64,000 nucleotides of DNA from positions 36,974 to 100,973 of the forward strand of contig ONSU01000005.1 in NCBI GenBank assembly GCA_900320545.1, in the 5' to 3' direction. Below the pieces are notes generated by a model. The model saw nothing but the letters and a program-made list of their open reading frames with translations, had not been told where the DNA came from and did no database searches. The position numbers and the translations under genes are program-made. Source of the stretch: an uncultured Bacteroidales bacterium (lineage in GTDB: Bacteria > Bacteroidota > Bacteroidia > Bacteroidales > UBA932). This document shows positions 1 through 7,672 of this stretch, one piece after another; within the stretch, counting starts at the first letter, position 1; every line of letters starts with the position of its first letter.

Positions 1-1195
1 CAAGTACGGCGACGAGGGCGACAAACTGCTCTACCGGATCCTGAATTCGGGCGACGCCTTCGCGGATGTCGATTTCGAAAAGCCGCTTACCCCCCAGGTG
101 ACGGAGAAGGGTCTGCGTTACGACCTTACCGTGCCTTTCGCGCGTTTCGTGGTGCAGCACCAGAGCGAAATCAGCTTCCCCTTCAAGCGCTTCCAGATCC
201 AGCCGGTCTGGCGGGCCGACCGTCCGCAGAAGGGGCGCTATCGCGAATTCTACCAGTGCGACGTGGATGTGATCGGTTCGAAATCCCTGCTCAATGAGCT
301 GGAACTGGTGCAGATGGTGGAGCGGGTATTCGCAGCGCTGGATGTCCGGGTGCTGCTGAAAATCAACAACCGCAAGGTCCTGACCGGCCTCGCCGAATGC
401 TGCGGTTTCCCCGACAAGGTGGTTGACATCACGGTGGCCATCGACAAGATGGAGAAGATCGGGCTGGACGCGGTGAAGGCGGAGCTGCAGGAGAGGGGAT
501 TGACGGAGGAGGCGATTGCCGTGCTGGAACCCGTGCTGGGAATGCAGGGGACGACGGCGGAGAAGATCGCTTTCCTGCGGGGTCTGTTCGACGGCAAATC
601 CGGGGAGGGCCTTCTCGGTGTCGCGGAACTGGAAGAACTGTTCTCGCTGATCGAGGCGGCGGGCGTATGCGTCCCTGTCGAACTTGATCTGTCGCTCGCG
701 CGAGGACTCAATTATTATACGGGAGCCATCTTCGAGGTGAAAGCCCTGGACTTTGCCATCGGAAGTATCTGTGGCGGAGGGCGTTACGACAATCTGACAG
801 GTATCTTCGGCCTTCCGGGGATGTCGGGCGTCGGCATTTCCTTCGGCGCCGACCGTATCTACGATGTCCTGACCGGGCTGGAGAAATTCCCGGCATCGCT
901 GGCCTCCTCCACGCGGATTCTTTTCGCCAATATGGATGCGGAAGGGTTCCGCTATGTGCTCCCGGTCGCCGCGGCCCTTCGCCGCGAAGGCGTTGCCGTC
1001 GAAATCTATCCCGACAGCTCCAAACTCCGCAAGCAGTTCGAATACGCTGAGCGCCGGAGTATTCCTTTCCTCTCCATCAACGGCAGCGAGGAGATTGCCG
1101 CCGGCGAGGTCAACGTCAAAAACCTCGCTACCGGCGACCAGCGCCGCTTCGCCGCCGGCGATATCGCCGCGATGCTCGCCTGGCTGGAGAATTAG
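1..1195 (+). CDS. hisS: Histidyl-tRNA synthetase, 5' end missing
   Basis: Charges tRNA-His with histidine in the cytoplasm. The frame is open from base 2, so the N-terminus, including class II motif 1, lies before the window. Visible landmarks are the class II motif 2 region (RFQIQPVWRADRPQKGRYREF), the histidine-binding segment GLNYYTGAIFEV, the motif 3 stretch GGGRYDNL, and a C-terminal anticodon-binding domain with the ILFANMDAEGF...YPDSSKLRKQFEYA pattern. It ends in TAG and overlaps the convergent Fur-family gene by 4 bases, leaving no room for a separate terminator. Identification is firm. Confidence 0.96.
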   Translation, partial: KYGDEGDKLLYRILNSGDAFADVDFEKPLTPQVTEKGLRYDLTVPFARFVVQHQSEISFPFKRFQIQPVWRADRPQKGRYREFYQCDVDVIGSKSLLNELELVQMVERVFAALDVRVLLKINNRKVLTGLAECCGFPDKVVDITVAIDKMEKIGLDAVKAELQERGLTEEAIAVLEPVLGMQGTTAEKIAFLRGLFDGKSGEGLLGVAELEELFSLIEAAGVCVPVELDLSLARGLNYYTGAIFEVKALDFAIGSICGGGRYDNLTGIFGLPGMSGVGISFGADRIYDVLTGLEKFPASLASSTRILFANMDAEGFRYVLPVAAALRREGVAVEIYPDSSKLRKQFEYAERRSIPFLSINGSEEIAAGEVNVKNLATGDQRRFAAGDIAAMLAWLEN

Positions 1196-1596
1196 CGGCA
1201 GGAAGGGCAGATTCCTTTTACGATGTAATTGACCGAAACGCTCAGGAAGCCGTCCGGAAGGGGAATGGCCGGGATGGCGGTGCCGTCCAGGCAATAGGTG
1301 CGGTGGCACTTTTCACAGTAGAAATGCGGATGCAGGTCGTCGTCCCGTTCGTCGTCATGGCTATGGCATAATTCATAGCGGACCGCATCGCCGTCTTCGA
1401 TCGAGTGCACCAGGTGGTGCTCCTTGAAGAGGGTGAGCGTGCGGAAGATGCCCGATTTGTCGACGGTGTCGAGGGCGGATTCCAGTTCCGTGAGGGAAAC
1501 GGGCCTGCCGGCGTGCGCCAGCGCGTCCGCGACGAGGATGCGGTTGACCGTCGGGCGGATGCCGTGGGCGGAAATCAGACTTTCGGCAGCACTCAT
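1192..1596 (-). CDS. Fur-family transcriptional regulator
   Basis: A 134-residue protein of the size and layout of Fur/Zur/PerR metal-dependent repressors. Residues 1-75 form the winged helix (GIRPTVNRILVADAL, then SGIFRTLTLFKEHHLV). The C-terminal half has a His-rich loop (CHSHDDERDDDLHPHFYC) and two zinc-type Cys pairs, CEKC and CPSC. The metal and targets cannot be told from sequence; a Zur/Fur split is not supported either way. Its ATG overlaps the TGA of the upstream membrane-protein gene (ATGA), indicating translational coupling, so the start is well fixed. It ends convergently on hisS with a 4-base overlap. Confidence 0.88.
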   Translation of the reverse strand: MSAAESLISAHGIRPTVNRILVADALAHAGRPVSLTELESALDTVDKSGIFRTLTLFKEHHLVHSIEDGDAVRYELCHSHDDERDDDLHPHFYCEKCHRTYCLDGTAIPAIPLPDGFLSVSVNYIVKGICPSCR

Positions 1597-3230
1597 TCGA
1601 GCGTGGCGATCTTGTTGGCCAGGTTGGTGGTGAAGCGCTCGCAGTTGATCGGAGACTTGTCCTCGCTCCAGACCGTCGCGGAAGGGCGTTTCAGTTCGCG
1701 GAGCTTGCCCGTGTAGAAGCGCATGTTGTCGGTGAGTTCCTTGACGTAGCCGCGCTTGATGTCGTACTGGGCGAGGATGGAGTCGGCCGCGACGGGGTTG
1801 TACGTGTTGAGGGCGTCGTACAGGGCGGCGATGCCGAGCTCTTCCATATACTGACGGTCGATGACCTTGACCGTGTCGAGATAGCCCTTGACGCTCGGGG
1901 CGGCGGCCGGCGAGGCCTGAACGGCGGTCTCCGTGACGGCGGGATCGGCCGTCCGGACCTTCCTCTCTTTCTTGCCCGCGCTGCCGATCAGGATGCCGAT
2001 CAGAAGTCCGAGCAGGAGGATGCCCGCCGCGGCGCCGCCGATGATGAGCTGCCATTTCCTGTCCTTGAGGAAGGCGAACGGATCATAGACGAGGGTCGCT
2101 TTCTTCTCGCCGTCGCTGTCCTTGAGGCGGTATCCCTCGACGGGGGATTCGGTAAGCATATCGGGCAGGATCAGGTCCAGGGGGGCCTGCTTGCCGTCGT
2201 GGACGGTCTTGATGAAGAACTGGCGCGTCTTGACGTCCTTGTTGAGGGTGATGGTGAAGCGGACGTCCGTGGTGAGGTCCATCTCTTTCTCGAAGGTCTG
2301 GCAGCCGGGGCGCTCCACCCGCACGAGGGCCTTTTTGGCCTTGGCGGAAGGCATGCTTACCGAGCGGTCGGGGGTGACGGGCTCGGAGTTGACGGTGATG
2401 CTGTAGCCCTCGAGATTCTCGCCTTCGGCGTTGGCGATCCGGAAGGTGTTGTAGTCGAGCTTGAGTTTCCAGTCCGGGGTGAATTTCGCGAATCCCTTCT
2501 CGTCGACGGGCGTATCCTTGATGATGACGTCGCCGTATCCCTTCTTCTTGAGGGTGACGGTCGTCTTGGTGAGCGTATAGATGGGGGTGCCTTCCCAGAG
2601 GATGCCGTCCACATAGATCTCATCCGGGGTCAGGGTGCCCTTGGCGGGCTCCAGGTCGGTAAGGATGCGGGTTTCCTCCTCGCTGCCCGTGATGTCCTTG
2701 ATGGTGCCGTCGGGACTGATGCCGGCGTTGCGGTCGAGAAAGAAAACTTCGCTGTAGTCGCTGCTCTTCATCGTGAAGAGGTGCGAGAGAATGTCCTTCA
2801 GACTGCGGCTCCCGCCGTAGTAGCGGACGGCGCAGACTTCGGAGAAACGGGTATGGAACCGGGGTCCCTCGTCGGGATATTCCTTGTTGAAGTACAGGCC
2901 GATCTTGGCCTCGTCTCCCACCTTGAGGGCCTCGATGATGTCGTCCAGTTCGGCTCCGCTGATGATCAGCCCCGAGGGGATGAAGACGTGGGTGGCGAAG
3001 TAGCCGTCGCCCGCTTCCGGGTTGGCGCTGTAGATGTTGAGCACGCAGCCGTCGGCGCCGAAGATGGCGCTGATGACATTCTCGGTGCTGTCCGTGCCGA
3101 GGAAGGGGGATAATTTATGCAGCAGGCTGCGACGGTCTTTGAGACGGAGCGTCCAGGCGCCTTCGTTGAGACTGAACCCGATGTGAAGGTCCGTGTCGAC
3201 GTATGATTGAGCGAGTCCTAACTTATTCAT
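1593..3230 (-). CDS. Unrecognised single-pass membrane protein
   Basis: A 545-residue protein I cannot assign to a family. Residues 1-393 look soluble and contain beta-rich stretches. A single strong hydrophobic helix spans about 394-416 (WQLIIGGAAAGILLLGLLIG), followed by a basic, then Ala/Pro-rich linker and a helical C-terminal domain (about 445-545). There is no signal peptide, so the large N-terminal part is probably cytoplasmic and the C-terminal domain periplasmic. A -7 box lies only 5 bases before the ATG, so this gene can start its own transcript with almost no leader. The stop overlaps the start of the Fur gene. Confidence 0.75.
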   Translation of the reverse strand: MNKLGLAQSYVDTDLHIGFSLNEGAWTLRLKDRRSLLHKLSPFLGTDSTENVISAIFGADGCVLNIYSANPEAGDGYFATHVFIPSGLIISGAELDDIIEALKVGDEAKIGLYFNKEYPDEGPRFHTRFSEVCAVRYYGGSRSLKDILSHLFTMKSSDYSEVFFLDRNAGISPDGTIKDITGSEEETRILTDLEPAKGTLTPDEIYVDGILWEGTPIYTLTKTTVTLKKKGYGDVIIKDTPVDEKGFAKFTPDWKLKLDYNTFRIANAEGENLEGYSITVNSEPVTPDRSVSMPSAKAKKALVRVERPGCQTFEKEMDLTTDVRFTITLNKDVKTRQFFIKTVHDGKQAPLDLILPDMLTESPVEGYRLKDSDGEKKATLVYDPFAFLKDRKWQLIIGGAAAGILLLGLLIGILIGSAGKKERKVRTADPAVTETAVQASPAAAPSVKGYLDTVKVIDRQYMEELGIAALYDALNTYNPVAADSILAQYDIKRGYVKELTDNMRFYTGKLRELKRPSATVWSEDKSPINCERFTTNLANKIATLE

Positions 3231-3235
3231 AGGGG

Positions 3236-3243
3236 CAAATATA
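3236..3243 (-). promoter_or_regulatory. -7 promoter box (TATATTTG)
   Basis: A perfect match to the Bacteroidetes -7 consensus TAnnTTTG on the minus strand, 5 bases before the ATG of the 545-residue membrane protein. No clear -33 element was assigned. The transcript would begin almost at the start codon. Confidence 0.55.
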
Positions 3244-3261
3244 ATAATTTTTTCCTATATA

Positions 3262-4974
3262 TCATCGGCTTCCTCCGCCGTGGCCGCCGCCGGAATATCC
3301 GCCGCCGCCGCTGCGGGACGACCTGCCGCCACCGCCGCTGTAGGACCACCCGCTGCTGCGGGAAGGGCGGCCGGAATAGGACGAGGCCGTCGCCGCTCTC
3401 TTTGCGGAATAGGCGCTCAGCAGCATCGCGCCTGCGGTCCGCTGCGTGGAAGAAAGGACGCGGGACATCGTTAAAACGTCGCGGAAACCGGTCTCGGCGA
3501 CATACTTCCGGAATTCATCCGGATACAGTCTGGCGAAGTTTTCGGCCACCTTGTCGGCGATGCCGAAGAGCTGGGCGTAGACGAGATACGAGCGCCAGAG
3601 CTTTACCTCGACGGCCTGCCGCTCGCCGGAGAGGGTGAAGTCTTCGAGGTAGTTCCTGAACTCGATCAGGTGACGGCGCTCCTCCTGCGATGCCTGATTC
3701 CAGATGACATGGCCGCGGTTGCGGGCCTTTTCAGGCCAGGCGCCGGCGCGGGAGTAGTTCTTTTTCGCCCAGTTCTCGAATTCCTTCGGCTCCAGGAGAT
3801 GGTTCGATCCGGCGGCTTCGAGCGCCATGTTGTACAGTTCGACCTGGGTGCTGTCGGGGATGATCAGGTCGTCGGAGGGATCGAAGGCCAGGTTGACCCG
3901 CTTTTCATCGGCGGGATCCGGCACCACCTTGATGTAGCCCTCCTGGATCCACAGGAGGAAGTAGGCGCCGATGAGGTTGGCGTCGTTGTTGAGGTAAAAG
4001 CGGTTGCCTTCCTTGAGCAGGCAGTATGCGGCGGGGAGATCGCCGCCAAGCGGGATGTCGCGCCACCAGCCGGTAATCTTGGTCTTGCCGTAAACGGATT
4101 TCTTGAAGACGTGCCCGGTGGCTTTCGCGAGGCCTTTCCAGATGAGGCGGCCCAGATAGAATAGCGGGAGGCCGGCGCAGACCAGGGCGCAGAGCGCCTC
4201 GAAGAGCCAGGTGAAAATTTTGACGAAAAAGGCCTCGACCGGATCCTCTTCCTTGTATTCGCTGTCCTTGAAGGCCCTGTCGCGGACCGTCTCGAAAGGC
4301 GCGTCGACGGAAACGGCGGGGGAGAAGATCCCCTTGTCGAACCGGCACATCACGATGACGGAATTGTCGTAGCCGAGCGGATTGTCGGACTCGGCGTAGA
4401 CGGCGCCGTCCTCATACCAGACGACCCCGTCGTATCCGAACGCCCAGATGCCTCCGTTCTCCTTGCTCCAGGGCTCGGAGCCCGTCTCGTTGAGGATCGT
4501 GACCTTGGCGTGCTGCGGACCGGCGACCAGTTCGTCGTTGATGAACATGAAATTGAAGCCGTCGGCGTCCTGAAAGGCCTGCACCAGGTTCCGGACGATG
4601 AAGGTGGCCGTCCAGACATGCGGACCGTATTCGCCCTGTCCCCAGCAGAGTTCGACCCCGGATTTCCCTTTCTCGACGATGCCGCAGCGGAAGGCCTTCT
4701 GCTCGCGGCTGCGGTCGGAATTCCACTTCCTCCCGTCGGAGGCGAATTCCCGGTCGCCCTCGAAGACGCGGAGACTGTCGACCTGCATCTCCCCGAGGTT
4801 GCCGATCGGGATGTACCACTCCGTGCCCTTGACGATCTCGACGTTCCAGACTTGTTTGATATAGGCGGTGCCGTCTTTCCGGAGACGGACGGTGACGTCG
4901 ATGTCGTTGATGCGCTGTGCCGGCAGAAGGACCGGGAAGCAGGACAGGAGCAGGAGTGTCAGGAATCGTTTCAC
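3262..4974 (-). CDS. DUF2207-family membrane protein
   Basis: A 570-residue exported membrane protein of the DUF2207 type, whose function is unknown. It has a signal peptide (MKRFLTLLLLSCFPVLLPAQ, ending at Gln20). The N-terminal DUF2207-like domain (INDIDVTVRLRKDGTAYIKQ...) is followed by a hydrophobic segment near residues 245-275 and a second domain. The low-complexity Gly/Ser tail (SGGGGRSSRSGGGGYSGGGH) is characteristic of the family. The start codon is GTG at 4974. Only three bases separate it from the upstream DHHW gene, so both are likely co-transcribed from pgi. Confidence 0.82.
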   Translation of the reverse strand: MKRFLTLLLLSCFPVLLPAQRINDIDVTVRLRKDGTAYIKQVWNVEIVKGTEWYIPIGNLGEMQVDSLRVFEGDREFASDGRKWNSDRSREQKAFRCGIVEKGKSGVELCWGQGEYGPHVWTATFIVRNLVQAFQDADGFNFMFINDELVAGPQHAKVTILNETGSEPWSKENGGIWAFGYDGVVWYEDGAVYAESDNPLGYDNSVIVMCRFDKGIFSPAVSVDAPFETVRDRAFKDSEYKEEDPVEAFFVKIFTWLFEALCALVCAGLPLFYLGRLIWKGLAKATGHVFKKSVYGKTKITGWWRDIPLGGDLPAAYCLLKEGNRFYLNNDANLIGAYFLLWIQEGYIKVVPDPADEKRVNLAFDPSDDLIIPDSTQVELYNMALEAAGSNHLLEPKEFENWAKKNYSRAGAWPEKARNRGHVIWNQASQEERRHLIEFRNYLEDFTLSGERQAVEVKLWRSYLVYAQLFGIADKVAENFARLYPDEFRKYVAETGFRDVLTMSRVLSSTQRTAGAMLLSAYSAKRAATASSYSGRPSRSSGWSYSGGGGRSSRSGGGGYSGGGHGGGSR

Positions 4975-4977
4975 GGC

Positions 4978-6078
4978 TTATAGGTATTGATTGTAGGCGT
5001 CGATGATTTTCGGCATCCCGATATGCGCCAGATCGTTGGCGATGAGAAGGTCGGTGATGCCGTTTCTGTCGGCATACTCCCGGATTGAACCGGCGAAATA
5101 CCGGCAGTCGATGATATGGATCTCCTCGAAACTGTAGAACAGGAAAGGCGGCAGGAGGTCTCCGAATCCGTCTTTGAGGAGCAGGAGCCTGCGGCCGTTG
5201 GGCATCGTCGTGACCTTGACGCAGGTGAGGCGGAGGTCGCTGCCCATAAAGGTCTTGTAGGCGCCGGAGCCGCCGTCGGGCTGGCTGAAGAAGAAGCGGC
5301 CCTTGTAGGGTCTGCTCTCCGAGATGACCTTCGTGCGGTCCTTGTCGAGACTGTAGTTGACGTAGGTCGTGTTCCAGTCGGCTTCCCGGGGAATGTACCA
5401 GGTAAAGTCTTCCGGCGCGGCCTTGATGTCTCCGTCCCCGGAAAACAGGTAAAGGGAGCCGACGAAGCGGTGCATGACCTTCTCGTCATACGTCTCCAGC
5501 CCCTTGAAGGGCAGGCCGGCGACGGCCGCGAACTTCAGTGCGGCGTAATAGGCGCCGAGGGGAAGCCAGCGGTGGTCCGTCCGGGCGAAGATGTCCTCTC
5601 CCACGTGCTCCGACAGGATGGAGTACACGTCCAGGGCCTTGACTCTGTCGGAAAGCATCGAGAAGATGCTTTCGATGACCTCGGCCTGGCTGCGGACATA
5701 GTCTTCCCCTGCGTAGGGGGTGTAGAATTCGCAGGCGGTGGGGATGGGCATGCAGTATACCTGCACGCGGGGCAGGGCGTCGGCATAGCGGTTAACGACC
5801 TCAGCGAACGCGGCGCCGCCGTCGGCGCTTCCGCCGTAGGGGACGAGGGCGCGGAGCCATTCTCCTTCGCCGACGATCAGCACGTTCTCCGCCAGGCGGC
5901 AGGGCTCGTCGACCGTGATGATGTTGGTGTAGGGCGTGACCGTCCGGACGGGCGCGGATTCTTTCTCCAGGATGGCGTCGAGCTCTCCGAAGAGGTCATT
6001 GCCCGTCTGGGCCCGGCCGGGAAGCCAGGCCCAGAGGGCCAGGGTAAGGCAGGCGGCGTATTTCAGCGCCCGGCGCAT
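4978..6078 (-). CDS. Exported DHHW-family (AlgX/AlgJ-like) protein
   Basis: Signal peptide at residues 1-24 (RALKYAACLTLALWAWLPGRAQ). The motif TDHRWLPLGAYYA in the middle of the protein matches the DHHW family, relatives of the SGNH-fold acetyltransferases AlgX and AlgJ. The last third has beta-alpha segments ending LLIANDLAHIGMPKIIDAYNQ. Family knowledge suggests a role with cell-surface polysaccharide, but no substrate can be named. The ATG at 6078 overlaps the pgi TGA by one base (TGATG); a GTG one codon upstream at 6081 is an alternative. It is followed after three bases by the DUF2207 gene. Confidence 0.75.
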   Translation of the reverse strand: MRRALKYAACLTLALWAWLPGRAQTGNDLFGELDAILEKESAPVRTVTPYTNIITVDEPCRLAENVLIVGEGEWLRALVPYGGSADGGAAFAEVVNRYADALPRVQVYCMPIPTACEFYTPYAGEDYVRSQAEVIESIFSMLSDRVKALDVYSILSEHVGEDIFARTDHRWLPLGAYYAALKFAAVAGLPFKGLETYDEKVMHRFVGSLYLFSGDGDIKAAPEDFTWYIPREADWNTTYVNYSLDKDRTKVISESRPYKGRFFFSQPDGGSGAYKTFMGSDLRLTCVKVTTMPNGRRLLLLKDGFGDLLPPFLFYSFEEIHIIDCRYFAGSIREYADRNGITDLLIANDLAHIGMPKIIDAYNQYL

Positions 6079-7415
6079 CACAGACGCGCACGGATGGCCT
6101 TGGACGCCTCTTCGTAGCCGGGCTTGTCGAGAAGGGCGAACATATTCTTCTTGTAGGCCTCCACGCCGGGCTGGTTGAAGGGATTGATTCCGAGGAGGTA
6201 GGCGCTGACGCCGCAGGCGAATTCGAAGAAATAGAGGAGCTCGCCGAGGTTGGCTTCGTCGATCCTGCCGATGGTGACCGCCATCTGCGGGACGCCGCCG
6301 TCGATGTGGGCGATGCGGGTGCCGAGCTGCGCCATCTTGTTGCAGTGCTCGACACGCTTGCCGGCGAGGAAGTTGAGGCCGTCGAGGTTCTGGGGATCGG
6401 TGCCGATGACGACTTCGCGCTGCGATTCTTCGACGGAAACGACCGTCTCGAACATCACCCTTTCACCTTCCTGGATGAACTGTCCCATGGAATGAAGGTC
6501 GGCGGTATTGTTGACGCTGGCCGGGAAGATGCCCTTGCCTTCCTTGCCTTCGGACTCGCCGTAGAGCTGTTTCCACCATTCGGCGAGATACTGGAGTTTG
6601 GGATTGTAGGTGACGAGGATTTCGACTTTCTTGCCGAGTTCGGTGTAAAGGAGGTTGCGGATGGCGGCGTACCGGACGGCGGGATTCTCCGCACCCTTGA
6701 CGGCGAGGTCCTTCTCGGCCTTTGCGGCACCCTGGAGGAGGGCTTTGATGTCGAATCCGGCGAGGGCGATGGGGAGCAGGCCCACCGGGGTGAGCACCGA
6801 GAAGCGGCCGCCGACGTTGTCGGGAACGACGAAGGTGCGGTAGCCTTCCTGGGTGGAGAGGGTCTTGAGGGCGCCTTTCTTCGCGTCCGTGATGGCGACG
6901 ATGCGGGCGGCGGCTTCGGCCTTGCCGTAGGTGTCCTCGAGGTATTGCTTGACGATGCGGAAGGCGACGGCGGGCTCGGTGGTGGTGCCGGACTTGGAGA
7001 TGACGACGCAGGCGGCGTTACGCTCTTTCAGGAGGTCGAGGAGCTCGGCGATGTATTCCTCGGAGAGGTTGTTGCCGGCGAAGACGACTTCGGCGGCCTT
7101 CTTGTCCTTGAGCTGCTTCCCGAAGCTGTGAGAGAGGGCCTCGATGACGCATTTTGCGCCGAGGTAGGAACCGCCGATGCCGATGGCGACGACGAGGTCG
7201 ACGCCTTTCGACGCCCAGTCCTCCCGGATGGCGAGGATGTCGTCCACGAGGGCGGCGGGTGTCTCGGACGGGAGATGCTTCCAGCCGAGGAAGTCGTTGC
7301 CGGCGCCCTGCTCCGAGGCGAGGACGTCGAACGCCGCGAGGGCCTTGTCGGTATAACTCTTGACCTGTGCGTCATTTACAAAGGAGGCGCAGCCTTTTAC
7401 ATCAATCTTGATCAT
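6078..7415 (-). CDS. pgi: Glucose-6-phosphate isomerase
   Basis: Interconverts glucose-6-phosphate and fructose-6-phosphate in glycolysis. The 445-residue length is that of the compact bacterial Pgi. Recognisable segments are VVAIGIGGSYLGAKCVIEAL, the phosphate-binding VVISKSGTTTEPAVAFRI, VGGRFSVLTPVGLLPIALAG and GKGIFPASVNNTADLHSMGQ. It is the first gene of a leftward run into the DHHW, DUF2207, membrane-protein and Fur genes; the downstream ATG overlaps its stop. A -7 box lies 34 bases before its ATG. Confidence 0.97.
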   Translation of the reverse strand: MIKIDVKGCASFVNDAQVKSYTDKALAAFDVLASEQGAGNDFLGWKHLPSETPAALVDDILAIREDWASKGVDLVVAIGIGGSYLGAKCVIEALSHSFGKQLKDKKAAEVVFAGNNLSEEYIAELLDLLKERNAACVVISKSGTTTEPAVAFRIVKQYLEDTYGKAEAAARIVAITDAKKGALKTLSTQEGYRTFVVPDNVGGRFSVLTPVGLLPIALAGFDIKALLQGAAKAEKDLAVKGAENPAVRYAAIRNLLYTELGKKVEILVTYNPKLQYLAEWWKQLYGESEGKEGKGIFPASVNNTADLHSMGQFIQEGERVMFETVVSVEESQREVVIGTDPQNLDGLNFLAGKRVEHCNKMAQLGTRIAHIDGGVPQMAVTIGRIDEANLGELLYFFEFACGVSAYLLGINPFNQPGVEAYKKNMFALLDKPGYEEASKAIRARL

Positions 7416-7449
7416 AATATTTATAGTTCTGTGTTTGTCTTCAATCTCA

Positions 7450-7457
7450 CAAATTTA
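7450..7457 (-). promoter_or_regulatory. -7 promoter box for pgi (TAAATTTG)
   Basis: Perfect TAnnTTTG on the minus strand, 34 bases before the pgi ATG. A second TTTG lies just upstream, and no well-spaced -33 box is evident. Confidence 0.5.
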
Positions 7458-7484
7458 CACAAATTTTTGATAAAATGTAGCGCT

Positions 7485-7615
7485 GCGGAGAGTATTGCCT
7501 TGCAAACCCTCCGAACCTTCGGTTCTCCGTCCCTCCCACAGCCTGCGGCTGCGGGCCCCTCCCATTCATGTAGCCATGGGCGGCCACAGGTTTTCAAAGC
7601 AATACTCTCCTCCGC
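7485..7615. repeat. 131-bp palindromic structured element
   Basis: Outer arms 7485-7508 and 7589-7615 are imperfect inverted repeats: GCGGAGAGTATTGC against its complement, with one 3-base insertion and two mismatches further in. Inside are three smaller hairpins: CCGAA/TTCGG (7511-7522), CAGCC/GGCTG (7539-7551) and CCCAT/ATGGG (7561-7580). The whole can fold as a four-way, cloverleaf-like structure. It has no coding capacity that I trust and fills the gap between the divergent pgi and GDPD genes. It may be a REP/MITE-type repeat or a structured RNA; a second copy was not noticed in this window. Confidence 0.6.
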
Positions 7616-7641
7616 GTAGAATAATGTAATGGGAAAAAAGT

Positions 7642-7649
7642 TATCTTTG
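7642..7649 (+). promoter_or_regulatory. -7 promoter box (TATCTTTG)
   Basis: Perfect TAnnTTTG, 23 bases before the ATG of the GDPD/SGNH fusion gene and just outside the palindromic element. No convincing -33 box. Confidence 0.55.
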
Positions 7650-7672
7650 TAATCGCTAAAACTGAATTGTAT

